This document shows, in pieces, positions 40,269 to 48,587 of a stretch of 64,000 bases of DNA. The stretch spans positions 496,001 through 560,000 of the forward strand of contig NZ_ATUK01000010.1 of the NCBI RefSeq assembly GCF_000420165.1. Reading direction: 5' to 3'. The notes under the pieces are model-generated. The model was not told the origin of the DNA. It was given only the letters and a program-made list of their open reading frames with translations, and did no database searches. The translations under genes were made by a program, and so were the position numbers. This DNA comes from Thioalkalivibrio sp. AKL19 (lineage in GTDB: Bacteria > Pseudomonadota > Gammaproteobacteria > Ectothiorhodospirales > Ectothiorhodospiraceae). Position 1 is the stretch's first letter; the number at the start of each line of letters is the position of its first letter.

Positions 40269-42776
40269 CTACCCACGCCGCTTCGCATGCCGCGTGGCCG
40301 GCGCATTCCACGGATCCTCCGGCCACGGGTGTTTCGGGTAACGGCCCTTCAGCTCGCGCCGCACCTCCGGGTAGCCGTTCTCCCAGAAACTCTTCAGATC
40401 CTGGGTGACCTGCACCGGGCGCCGCGCCGGCGAAAGCAGGTGCAGCACCAGCGCCACGCGACCTCCGGCCACAGCGGGCGTTTCCGTCAGGCCGAACACC
40501 TCCTGCAGCTTCACCGCCAGCACCGGCGGGTCCTGCGTGTAGTCCACCCGGTGGGCGGAACCGGAAGGCACCGCGATACGGGCCGGCGCGTCGCGCTCCA
40601 GTCGCTGCTGATGCTCCCAGTCCAGCCGCGCGCGCAGGATCGCCGCCAGGCCCAGCCGACCCAGATCGCGCAGCCGCGTCATTCCGGCCAGGTACGGCCC
40701 CAGCCAGTCCTCGAGACCGGCCAGTAACGCGGCGTCACCCATGTCGGGAAAGCCCGCCTCCGGCATCACCTGATGCAGCAGCTGGATGCGTGCACGCAGC
40801 TGGGTCGCCGCGTCATCCCACGGCAGCAGCGCCAGCCCTTCGCGGCGCAGTCGCTCGCACCAGCGCGGGATCGTGGACGCCGGGTCGTCCAGCGCGACCA
40901 TCTGCCGCTCGACCACCAACGTGCCAATGCGGCGGATGCGCGCGTTCTCCAGCCGCGCCCCGTCCTCCACCCAGTCGCAACGCGTCTCGCGGTGGAAAAG
41001 CTCCGGGGCCTCGCGCTCCAGCGCGGCCAGGTCCAGCTCCACCGCGCAGCGGATACGGGCCTCGCGCTCGGCGTCGGTGCAATCCACCGCCACCAGGTAC
41101 TCGGCATGCGCCAGGCGCTCGCGCTCCGACAGCAACGCCCCGCGGCCATTGCCCATCACGAAGCGCCCGGCCTGCCCGCCGCGTGGCCGCGCGATGCGTT
41201 CGGGCCAGGCCAGCGCAGCCAGCACCCCCAGCGCCACAGCCTCGTCCAGTACGGATTCTGCTGCGCCGGCGCTGTCGTCCAGCCGCGCCAGGGCCTGCTC
41301 AAGCCGCCGCAGCCCGGCTTTCCAGGCGCGGCCACCCGCACGCCGTGCCTGCACCAGGCGCTCCCCCAGTTCCAGCGGTGCACCCGGCCCGGCCATCCCC
41401 GGCTCCTCGACCACCACCGCCAGCTCGCAGCCCAGACGCGCAAGTCCCCGCTCGCGCGCCCGCAGCAGCATGTGCGCCAGGCGCGGATGCGTCGGCAGCC
41501 GCAGCAGGGCGCGGCCGTGATCGGTGATCCGTCCTTCGCCATCCACCGCGCCCAGCTCCGCGAGGATCGCCTGCGCGGCGGCCATGCCGTGCGCCGGTGG
41601 CGGCTCCAGCCAGTCGAGTTCGGCCACCGCCTCGCCCCAGCCCGCCAGCTCCAGGGCCAGCGGCAGCAGATCAACCTGTTGCAGTCCGGGTGTCGCGTAG
41701 TCCGGGCGCTGTACCTCCTCGGCACGGGCCCACAGCCGGATCGCGACGCCGGGTTCGGTCCGCCCGGCACGGCCGGCGCGCTGTTCCGCCGCGGCCTTCG
41801 AGGCGGCGACCGTCACCAGCCGCGAAAGCCCGGTCGCGGCATCAAAGCGCGGCTCGCGCGACAGCCCCGCGTCGACCACCACGCGCACACCCTCGATGGT
41901 CAGGCTGGTCTCGGCAATGTCGGTGGCCAGCACCACCTTGCGTTCGCCCTGCGGGGCCGGGCGCACCGCGCGGTTCTGCTCCTCCGCCGACAGCCGCCCG
42001 AACAACGGCGCCACCCGCGCGGGGCCGGACGGTGTCTCCACGGTCTCTCCCAGACGCTCAGCGACCTCGCGGATCTCGCGCTCGCCGGGCAGAAAGACCA
42101 GCACCGAACCCCGCTCGGCCTCCAGTGCCTCGCGCACCGCCTGCGCCACGGCGTCGGCCAGCGGGGCGTCCTTCTTCGGCGCCGCATAGCGCACCTCCAC
42201 GGGGAACTGTCGCCCGCGAGCCCGCAGCACGGGCACGGGGTCCGCCTCCGGCCCCGCAAGCAGTCGCGCCACGGCCTCGTCGTCGAGGGTGGCGGACATC
42301 ACCACGATCCGCAGCTCGGGGCGCAGCAACCGGCGCACCTGCAGCGCGAAGGCCAGCGCCAGTTCGGCCTCGGGCCGGCGCAGATGAAACTCGTCGAACA
42401 CGACGGCGCCGACATCCTCCAGCAGCGGGTCGGCCTGGATGCGGCGCAGGAACAGGCCATCGGTGACCAGCTCCACGCGGGTGTTCTCCGAGACCTTCTG
42501 CTCGTCGCGCACGCGGTAACCCACCGTCTGCCCGACCGCCTCGCCGCGCTGCGCGGCCATGAACGTGGCCGCCATGCGCGCAGCCAGGCGGCGTGGCTGA
42601 AGCACGATGACCCGCCCCCCGGATACGGAATCCGCCAGGTGCAGCGGCACCCGCGTGGTCTTGCCCGCCCCCGGCTCTGCGACCAGCACGGCCGCACCGC
42701 ACGTGGCGAGCGCGGCATCCAGCGGACTCAGCAGGTCATCCAGCGCCTCGGGCGAGGCATTCGGGGTTTCGACCAT
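40269..42776 (-). CDS. hrpB: ATP-dependent RNA helicase HrpB
   Basis: An 835-residue DEAH-family helicase. Motif I is AEPGAGKTTRVPLHL (about 33-47), the Walker B box is DEFH, motif III is MSATLDDE, and motif VI lies in AAAEQRAGRAGRTEPG. The C-terminal HrpB domain ends YPKHPWPEDPWNAPATR, a close family match. The RNA substrate in bacteria is not settled. The start lies 7 bases after the stop of the upstream adaptor gene, so both may share a transcript, although their functions seem unrelated. Confidence 0.95.
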   Translation of the reverse strand: MVETPNASPEALDDLLSPLDAALATCGAAVLVAEPGAGKTTRVPLHLADSVSGGRVIVLQPRRLAARMAATFMAAQRGEAVGQTVGYRVRDEQKVSENTRVELVTDGLFLRRIQADPLLEDVGAVVFDEFHLRRPEAELALAFALQVRRLLRPELRIVVMSATLDDEAVARLLAGPEADPVPVLRARGRQFPVEVRYAAPKKDAPLADAVAQAVREALEAERGSVLVFLPGEREIREVAERLGETVETPSGPARVAPLFGRLSAEEQNRAVRPAPQGERKVVLATDIAETSLTIEGVRVVVDAGLSREPRFDAATGLSRLVTVAASKAAAEQRAGRAGRTEPGVAIRLWARAEEVQRPDYATPGLQQVDLLPLALELAGWGEAVAELDWLEPPPAHGMAAAQAILAELGAVDGEGRITDHGRALLRLPTHPRLAHMLLRARERGLARLGCELAVVVEEPGMAGPGAPLELGERLVQARRAGGRAWKAGLRRLEQALARLDDSAGAAESVLDEAVALGVLAALAWPERIARPRGGQAGRFVMGNGRGALLSERERLAHAEYLVAVDCTDAEREARIRCAVELDLAALEREAPELFHRETRCDWVEDGARLENARIRRIGTLVVERQMVALDDPASTIPRWCERLRREGLALLPWDDAATQLRARIQLLHQVMPEAGFPDMGDAALLAGLEDWLGPYLAGMTRLRDLGRLGLAAILRARLDWEHQQRLERDAPARIAVPSGSAHRVDYTQDPPVLAVKLQEVFGLTETPAVAGGRVALVLHLLSPARRPVQVTQDLKSFWENGYPEVRRELKGRYPKHPWPEDPWNAPATRHAKRRG

Positions 42777-42783
42777 CGGCAGG

Positions 42784-43971
42784 TCAGTTTTCGACGACGC
42801 GGGTACCGGCCTGCACGCGGTCGCCCGGGCGGGTGACTACGCGCTCGCCCCCCTCCAGGCCCTCCAGGATCTGGGTCGTGAACCCGGAACGGCGGCCCAC
42901 CTCGACCCGTCGCGGCTCCGCACGGCCGTCCTCGACCACGTACACCGACCAGTCGCCACGGTCGCGGAACAACGCACTGGTCGGCACCTGCAGCACGTCG
43001 TCGCCCTCCCACAGCAGAAACTCGGCCTCCACGCGGTAGCCAACGGCCAGCCCGGCCAGGCGCGCCTCCACCGCATCCAGATCGAGGATCACCGGCACAC
43101 GCTGTTCGTCCACGCCTAGCGCGGAGATCTTGGTGAAGCCGAACGGCTGCACCCGACGCACCGTGGCGTCCAGCTGCGCGTCACGACCCCAGTCCGTCAG
43201 GCGCACGCGCATCCCCGGTACCACGCGCACCGCATCCATCGACAGCAGGTCCACCTGCACCTCCAGGTCGTCCAGATCGCCGACGACCAGTACCGGCTCG
43301 CCGGCGCCGATGGTGCCCTCGCAGCAGCGGTAGCGCTCCAGCACTACGCCCTCGGCGGGCGAACGCACGGACAGGGAATCCGCCTCGGATTCCGGCATCT
43401 GGCCGCTGGCGATATCCAGCACCACGCGGGCACTCTCGATCTCGCTGCGCGCGACCTCCACCGCCGACTCGCCCGCGCGCACGGCGGAACGCGCCCGGTC
43501 GCGCATCGTCTCCATGCGCTCCATCTCGGTCGCGGACACCGCCCCGCGGTCGAACAACTCCTGGTGGCGGCGATACTCGGACTCGGCAAAACGCGCCTCG
43601 GCCCGCAGGTTCTCCAGGTTCGCCTCCGCGCTTTGCAGCCGCGAACGCGCGGCGGCCAGGTTCTCGCGCGCCTGCTCGCGCGAGCGCGCATCCAGCGCTG
43701 GCGTCGGCAACGGCTCCAGGCGGAACAGCGTATCGCCCAGCGCCACCGCGTCGCCCTCCTCCAGCGCTACCCGATGCAGATAGCCCGCAATCGGCGCCGA
43801 AACCGTGTAGGTGTCGCGCAGCCGGGTACGCCCCTCCTCGCGCACGGTCTCCTCGAAGGAGCCCTTGTGCACCTCGCTGAGCGACACCGGCACCGGCTGC
43901 GGCCGCAGCGCCCACACCAGTGCGGCCACCCCCGCCAGCACCACCAGCCCAATCGTGATCCGCTTCCTCAT
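42784..43971 (-). CDS. HlyD-type periplasmic adaptor (membrane fusion protein)
   Basis: About 395 residues. An N-terminal membrane anchor (ITIGLVVLAGVAALVWAL) is followed by a split lipoyl domain (TVSAPIAGYLHRV ... SVRSPAEGVVLERY), an alpha-helical hairpin of about 100 residues between them, and beta-barrel domains with VPTSALF. It would bridge an inner-membrane exporter to the outer membrane. The likely partners are the ABC ATPase and FtsX permease genes at 45140-48268, in the same orientation but separated by a 1.17-kb repeat nest. ATG 43971 is favoured because GAAGG precedes it at 7 bases; ATG 43977 is possible. Confidence 0.88.
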   Translation of the reverse strand: MRKRITIGLVVLAGVAALVWALRPQPVPVSLSEVHKGSFEETVREEGRTRLRDTYTVSAPIAGYLHRVALEEGDAVALGDTLFRLEPLPTPALDARSREQARENLAAARSRLQSAEANLENLRAEARFAESEYRRHQELFDRGAVSATEMERMETMRDRARSAVRAGESAVEVARSEIESARVVLDIASGQMPESEADSLSVRSPAEGVVLERYRCCEGTIGAGEPVLVVGDLDDLEVQVDLLSMDAVRVVPGMRVRLTDWGRDAQLDATVRRVQPFGFTKISALGVDEQRVPVILDLDAVEARLAGLAVGYRVEAEFLLWEGDDVLQVPTSALFRDRGDWSVYVVEDGRAEPRRVEVGRRSGFTTQILEGLEGGERVVTRPGDRVQAGTRVVEN

Positions 43972-44083
43972 CGCCATGCCTTCAGTCTCGCAAATCCTGC
44001 TGTCGGGCGCTCCCCCATTCACTCGCATGATGCCTACGGCAAGTCGGCACAGCGACGTCCCTTTTACGGGGCCCAATCCAGCC

Positions 44084-44350
44084 GCCTTGTGGTGGCTGGC
44101 CCCGGTTCGTCATCGGGTGTTTACGGTGCCTTCGTCCGGCCGCCTGCCACGCGCTCTCTCGCGAGCGCACCGCGAGGTACTTCTTTGCTCGTGCAAAGAA
44201 GTACCCAAGAAACACGCCCGACTGCCGCGACCCCGGCCCGCTGCGCGGGCCGGGGTTTCCCTCGCTCCGAGGCTTTTCGCGGGCGGCGCTGAACTCGCCA
44301 CGCTCCGCTCCGCTCAGACATCCAGCGCCTTGAATCCCGCGAAAAGCCTC
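44084..44350 (+). repeat. Structured intergenic element, family D copy 1
   Basis: Non-coding element of about 265 bases, homologous in inverted orientation to 44644-44887. Three hairpins are visible: a 13-bp stem 44176-44188/44193-44205 with TCGT loop, an 11-bp GC stem 44231-44241/44245-44255, and a perfect 15-bp stem 44269-44283/44336-44350. The last encloses an inner GGCGCT/AGCGCC stem. Compared with copy 2, the first and last stems have different sequences but the same pairing. Any reading frames inside are by-products of the repeat. Confidence 0.75.
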
Positions 44351-44503
44351 TCCACTCGGCGCGACGACAACGGGGAGGCAGGTCAAAACAACGGCTATCC
44401 CAGCGCTATGGCTAATAGATGATGGCTAGGCTTTCGGACATCTTCGCACCCTCGGCCTTTGGCCATGGCGTGCCGCGCCCGCGAAGCGGGCGCCGGGGGC
44501 TTT

Positions 44504-44594
44504 CGTAGGATGCCGATGAGCGTAGCGAATCGCATCAGGGTTTCGCACGACGTTGGGAGTGGTGCGTTTCGCTGGGCTCAACCGCACCCTACGG
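44504..44594. repeat. Intergenic inverted-repeat element, family E
   Basis: A 91-base unit starting CGTAGGATGCCGATGAGCG and ending CCGCACCCTACGGG, with related arms in opposite orientation. It resembles the widespread CGTAGGGTGCG-type bacterial intergenic repeat. It lies between the two family D copies and shows no coding signals. Confidence 0.6.
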
Positions 44595-44643
44595 GATGCC
44601 GCCTGTTTTGACTTTCCCCTCCCGTATGCAGCCCCTTGCGGAA

Positions 44644-44887
44644 GGGTCCTCGGGCCGGGAGAAGGCGCTGGATGTCTGAGCGAAGCGCAGCGTAGCGAGT
44701 TCAGCGCCGCCGGTCCGAGGGCCCTGGAGCAAGGTTCCCGGGCGGAATCCGGGTGTCCTTCTTTGGGTCCTTTCTTGGACAAGCAAGAAAGGACCTCGCG
44801 GTGCGCTCGCGAGAGAGCGCGTGGCAGGCGGCCGGACGAAGGCTCCGTAAACACCAGATGCCGAACCGGTGCCAGCCACAACAAGGC
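44644..44887 (-). repeat. Structured intergenic element, family D copy 2
   Basis: Inverted homologue of 44084-44350. The equivalent hairpin 1 is a perfect 12-bp stem at 44766-44777/44784-44795. The equivalent outer stem pairs 44644-44658 with 44710-44724 over 15 positions, two of them G-T wobbles. The most conserved block, about 80 bases including GCGCTCTCTCGCGAGCGCAC, is nearly identical between copies. The middle hairpin is weak in this copy. Confidence 0.75.
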
Positions 44888-44936
44888 ACGCGGCCGAACG
44901 CAGCCAGTAAAGATCCGCAACCACCGTCACAAGCCC

Positions 44937-45113
44937 CGTCATTGCGAGGAGCGCAGCGACGAAGCAACCTCCGAAAGCGGGCAATGCTTTCAAGATCTGG
45001 CTGCGCTGGTTCCGGATGGAGATTACTCGCTGCGCTCGCCCTTCGGGCCGGCCTGCGGCCGTTCAACGCGCTTCGCGCTTTTGTGCTTCGTCGCTGCGCT
45101 CCTCGCAATGACG
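44937..45113. repeat. MITE-like element with perfect 30-bp terminal inverted repeats, family C
   Basis: The ends 44937-44966 and 45084-45113 are exact reverse complements over 30 bases, beginning CGTCATTGCGAGGAGCGCAG. The 117-base interior is non-coding. Similar CGTCATTGCGAGG-bounded units are common in intergenic DNA of many bacteria and look like non-autonomous mobile elements. It ends 27 bases from the FtsX permease stop codon. The gaps 43972-44083, 44351-44503, 44595-44643 and 44888-44936 around the four repeats hold nothing recognisable. Confidence 0.8.
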
Positions 45114-45139
45114 GCTGGCCTGTTCGGTCCTCCGGAATG

Positions 45140-47500
45140 TCATTCCGCGGCCTTCAGGGCCTGTACGCGGTCGAGGCTCTGCAGGCGGCGCCAGGCGAGG
45201 AAGGCGGTCAGGCTGGCCGCCACCAGGATGCCCAGCGCGGCGAAGCCGTAGGCCTGCGGCGTGATCACCAGCGGTACACGCATCAAATCCATCGCGAAGG
45301 CCTGGTTCAGCAGCCAGGCGAAACCGGTGCCGGTGAGCCAGGCGACCGGGATCGCCGCCAGCGTCAGCACGGCGATCTCGCCCAGCAGGATCCAGCTCAC
45401 CTGGCCGCGCGAGTAGCCGAGCACCTCCAGCGTCGCCAGGTCACGGGCGCGTTCGGCATAGGTGATGCGCGCGTTGTTGTAGGTCACGGCGAAGGCGATG
45501 GACACCGCCAGCGCCACGAACACCAGGGCGAACACGATAATGGTCTCGCCGATGTATTCGCGGATGTTGCGCTCGGCTTCCGCGATCAGACCGACGCTGG
45601 CCACACGCGGGCGATCCGACAGCCGCGCGAACAGCGCTGCCTCCTGCGCGCGGTCGGTCAGCAGCCAGGCACCGGAGACGGCCGGCCCCTCGCCGATCAG
45701 GCGATTCAGCGCCGGGCGGTACATGTAGGCGCCGACGCCGATCGGCTCCTCCACCACCCCGGCCAGCGGGACCGAGACCGTGCGCCGGCGCCCCTCGAGG
45801 ATCTCCAGCTCCACCGGATCGCCGACGCGCAGCCCCAGCTGCTCCGCCAGGTAGTCGGTCAGCAGGATGCCTTCTTCCGGCAGGCGACCGCGCCCGCCCG
45901 CCGTCGGCAACTGACGCAGGCGCGGTTCCGCGTCCAGACCCAGCAGGCGCACGCGCTCCTCGCGGTTCACCCCGACCAGCCGCACCGGGACCGCGCGGAA
46001 GGTCTCCACCGCCAGCACGCCCGGCTCGTGGCGCAGCTCCCCGGCCGCGCGCGCCGGCACCGGATCGGTGAACTGCAGGTCGATGTCCATCTGCAGCACC
46101 TGCCCGTACTGGGTATCCAGCATCTGATCCACCGCGTTCAGCTGGTAGGCGCCCATCAGCAGCAGTCCGCCGGACAGGCCGATGCCGATCACCGACAGCA
46201 CGGACTTCAGCCGGTGGCGCGCGAGGTTGCGCAGGATGATGCGGGTCGGCTGGTCCAGCCCGCGCCACGCCGCCGTGCGTTCCATCCAGCCGCGGTGAAA
46301 ACGTTCCGGTGCCGGTGGGCGCATGGCCTCGGCCGGGGCCATGCGTACCGCCTGCCACACCGCGCGGAAGGTGCCGAGCATGGCCGCGCCCATCGCCACG
46401 GCCACCGCCAGCACCATCACCCAGGGCTGCAGGCGAAAGCTCATCGCCGGGAAGCGGAAGTACTCGGCGTAGATGCCGGCCAGGCCCTGCGCGGCCCAGG
46501 CCCCGAACGCGAGCCCCAGCGCACAACCCACCAGCACGATGCCGCCGGTCAGCAGGCCGTAGTGCGCGGCAATCGCGCCATTGCCATAGCCAAAGGCCTT
46601 GAGCACTGCGATCGGCTCGCGCTGCGAGCGGATGATGCGTCCGACCACGACGTTCAGCAGAAACGCCGCCACCGCCAGGAAGATGGTGGGCAGGATGGCC
46701 GCCTGGGCGCGCAGCTGGGTCAGCTCCTCGGACAGGAAGCGATGCGAGAACTGGTCCTCCCGCCCGTAGGCGCCCAGACCGCCGTAGCGGGCCAGCGCGC
46801 GGTCCATGGCCTCGATCACGGGCTCCGGGTCGGCGCCCGCTTGCAGACTCACGGTGACGGAGTTGAACGCCCCCTCCATGCCGTAGGCGGCCGCCAGCGC
46901 GCGGCGGTTCATCCACAGGATGCCGTAGCGCTCGTAGTCCGGCAGCAGGTCGGTGGGGCTGATCTGGTAGACGAACTCCGGCGACAGCGCGATGCCGCTG
47001 ATCTGCAGGTCGGTCAAGCGCCCGTCGATGATCGCGCGCAGGGCATCCCCGGCGCCCAGACCGTGCGCCTCGGCGAAGGCCTCGCTGACCACCACCTCGC
47101 GCTCGCGGCCCGGCTCGGGCAGCCGGCCCTCGCGCAGGTAGAGCCGGTTCAGGAGCGGCTCGCCCCCGTCCGGCAGGGAGAGCATGGTGCCCCGGATCGG
47201 GTCGTCGAAGCCGGCCACCTCCAGACGCACCGGGGCCTGCACCCGGGTCTCGATCTGGTTGATGCCCGGCGCATCGCGGAAGCGCTCCACCGCGCTCTCC
47301 GGCGCGCGCGTGATCTCCGCGAACACATCGGCGAACTGGTATTCGGAGTAGAAGCGCTCCTTGGTGATGGTCAGGGCGTCGAGGCTGGTGACCGCGATCA
47401 CCAGCGTCATCACCCCGCTGGCGATCACCAGCGCGATGGCCGCCGCTTGGCCCTTCAGGTGGCCGAGATCGCGCAGGATCTTGCGGTTCAGGGCGCGCAC
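45140..47500 (-). CDS. ABC transporter permease with two FtsX domains
   Basis: A 786-residue inner-membrane permease of the MacB/LolE-like class in a duplicated form. The first half has an N-terminal helix, a periplasmic MacB-type domain and three helices around 265-380. The second half repeats this, with three final helices around 655-775. FtsX-type sequence such as ERARDLATLEVLGYSRGQVSW marks the C-terminal domain. The start is probably GTG 47500, 18 bases after the ATPase stop. It pairs with the ATPase gene and probably with the HlyD-type adaptor downstream, as a tripartite exporter of unknown substrate. Confidence 0.9.
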   Translation of the reverse strand: MRALNRKILRDLGHLKGQAAAIALVIASGVMTLVIAVTSLDALTITKERFYSEYQFADVFAEITRAPESAVERFRDAPGINQIETRVQAPVRLEVAGFDDPIRGTMLSLPDGGEPLLNRLYLREGRLPEPGREREVVVSEAFAEAHGLGAGDALRAIIDGRLTDLQISGIALSPEFVYQISPTDLLPDYERYGILWMNRRALAAAYGMEGAFNSVTVSLQAGADPEPVIEAMDRALARYGGLGAYGREDQFSHRFLSEELTQLRAQAAILPTIFLAVAAFLLNVVVGRIIRSQREPIAVLKAFGYGNGAIAAHYGLLTGGIVLVGCALGLAFGAWAAQGLAGIYAEYFRFPAMSFRLQPWVMVLAVAVAMGAAMLGTFRAVWQAVRMAPAEAMRPPAPERFHRGWMERTAAWRGLDQPTRIILRNLARHRLKSVLSVIGIGLSGGLLLMGAYQLNAVDQMLDTQYGQVLQMDIDLQFTDPVPARAAGELRHEPGVLAVETFRAVPVRLVGVNREERVRLLGLDAEPRLRQLPTAGGRGRLPEEGILLTDYLAEQLGLRVGDPVELEILEGRRRTVSVPLAGVVEEPIGVGAYMYRPALNRLIGEGPAVSGAWLLTDRAQEAALFARLSDRPRVASVGLIAEAERNIREYIGETIIVFALVFVALAVSIAFAVTYNNARITYAERARDLATLEVLGYSRGQVSWILLGEIAVLTLAAIPVAWLTGTGFAWLLNQAFAMDLMRVPLVITPQAYGFAALGILVAASLTAFLAWRRLQSLDRVQALKAAE

Positions 47501-47518
47501 GAGACGGGACCGGCGCCG

Positions 47519-48268
47519 CTACCAGTGCAACGAGGAAGGAGACTGCCGGCTGGCATTCTCGTGGATCTCGCTCACACGGCCGTCGCTCAGGTGGATCACG
47601 CGATCGGCCATCTCGCCGATCACCGCGTTGTGGGTGATGATCGCCACCGTCGTATCCAGGCGCTCGTTGATGTGCTGCAGCACCTCCAGCACGCGGATGC
47701 CGGTCTTCGAGTCCAGCGCGCCAGTGGGCTCATCGCACAGCAGCACCGCCGGCTGCTTGGCGATCGCGCGGGCGATGGCCACCCGCTGCTGCTCGCCGCC
47801 GGAGAGCTGCGAGGGAAAGTGGTCCATGCGGTCCTCCAGCCCGACCAGCGCCAGCGCCTCCTCCGGTGGCATCGGGTCGCGCGAGATCTCGGTGACAATC
47901 GCCACGTTCTCGCGCGCGGTCAGGCTGGCGATCAGGTTGTAGAACTGGAACACGAAGCCGACATGGTCCCGGCGAAAGTTCGTCAGTGTGCGCTCGGAGG
48001 CCTGCGCCAGATCCTGATCGCGGTAGCGCACCTCGCCCTCGGACGCGGTATCCAGCCCGCCCATGATGTTCAGCAGCGTCGACTTGCCGGAGCCCGAGGC
48101 CCCCAGCATCACCACCAGCTCGCCGGTATAGAGCTCCAGGTCCACCCCGCGCAGGGCGTGGATCGTCACCTCGCCCATGCGGTAGACCTTGGTCACCCCG
48201 GCGGCGCGGAAGATCACTTCACGCCCGGCGTGCGGCGCATCCGGGGCGGGCGCCGTGGCTGTATTCAT
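47519..48268 (-). CDS. ABC transporter ATP-binding protein (MacB/LolD type)
   Basis: A 249-residue ATPase. Walker A is GASGSGKST (about 56-64), the Q-loop region is [11 protein letters not shown], the signature is [14 protein letters not shown], Walker B is [13 protein letters not shown] and the switch is THN. The GALD ending of Walker B and the overall pattern place it in the MacB/LolD/DevA group, which works with FtsX permeases rather than importers. Its ATG overlaps the stop of the small membrane gene upstream by four bases, and the permease follows after 18 bases, so the three genes form one operon. Confidence 0.94.
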   Translation of the reverse strand: MNTATAPAPDAPHAGREVIFRAAGVTKVYRMGEVTIHALRGVDLELYTGELVVMLGASGSGKSTLLNIMGGLDTASEGEVRYRDQDLAQASERTLTNFRRDHVGFVFQFYNLIASLTARENVAIVTEISRDPMPPEEALALVGLEDRMDHFPSQLSGGEQQRVAIARAIAKQPAVLLCDEPTGALDSKTGIRVLEVLQHINERLDTTVAIITHNAVIGEMADRVIHLSDGRVSEIHENASRQSPSSLHW

Positions 48269-48441
48269 GCCGCCCGGGGCGCAACCGATCCTGATCCAGC
48301 GGCCATGCGCTCGGCCGCCGGTGCCGCACCCGTATCGGGCGCGCCGGGCAGGATGCCCCCGTCGCCGTCCAGGCTCATGGACCACAGGCTCAGCAACAAC
48401 AGCAGGATGATCAGGATCGGGATCAGTACGCGCGGATTCAT
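48265..48441 (-). CDS. Small single-helix membrane protein heading the ABC operon
   Basis: A 58-residue product: [20 protein letters not shown] at the start forms one membrane helix, followed by a short acidic and Ala/Gly/Pro-rich tail ([16 protein letters not shown]...). GAGGG lies 8 bases before the ATG. The TGA overlaps the ATG of the ATPase (ATGA), strong evidence of translational coupling. No family is recognised; it may be an accessory subunit of the exporter or just a leader gene that sets its translation. Confidence 0.7.
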   Translation of the reverse strand: MNPRVLIPILIILLLLLSLWSMSLDGDGGILPGAPDTGAAPAAERMAAGSGSVAPRAA

Positions 48442-48587
48442 CAGTCACGCCCTCGCTCACGGGAATCACCCCATGCTGCCACAGGCCAGCCCCGGGGACT
48501 CTGGCCGAAGGGGGAAAAGGCCCCGGCGGAACTGCCAGAACTACTGGGTGTCACATCGAATTCCACCTCAGAACGAAAGGATTTACC

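Noticed and set aside
44084-44920. Several short open frames with similar products (for example sequences containing ARERAWQAAGRR-like or VYGAFVRPPATR-like stretches)
   Set aside because: They are translations of the family D repeat in different frames. The same peptide-like strings arise from each copy on both strands, and the sequence is conserved as hairpins, not as codons.
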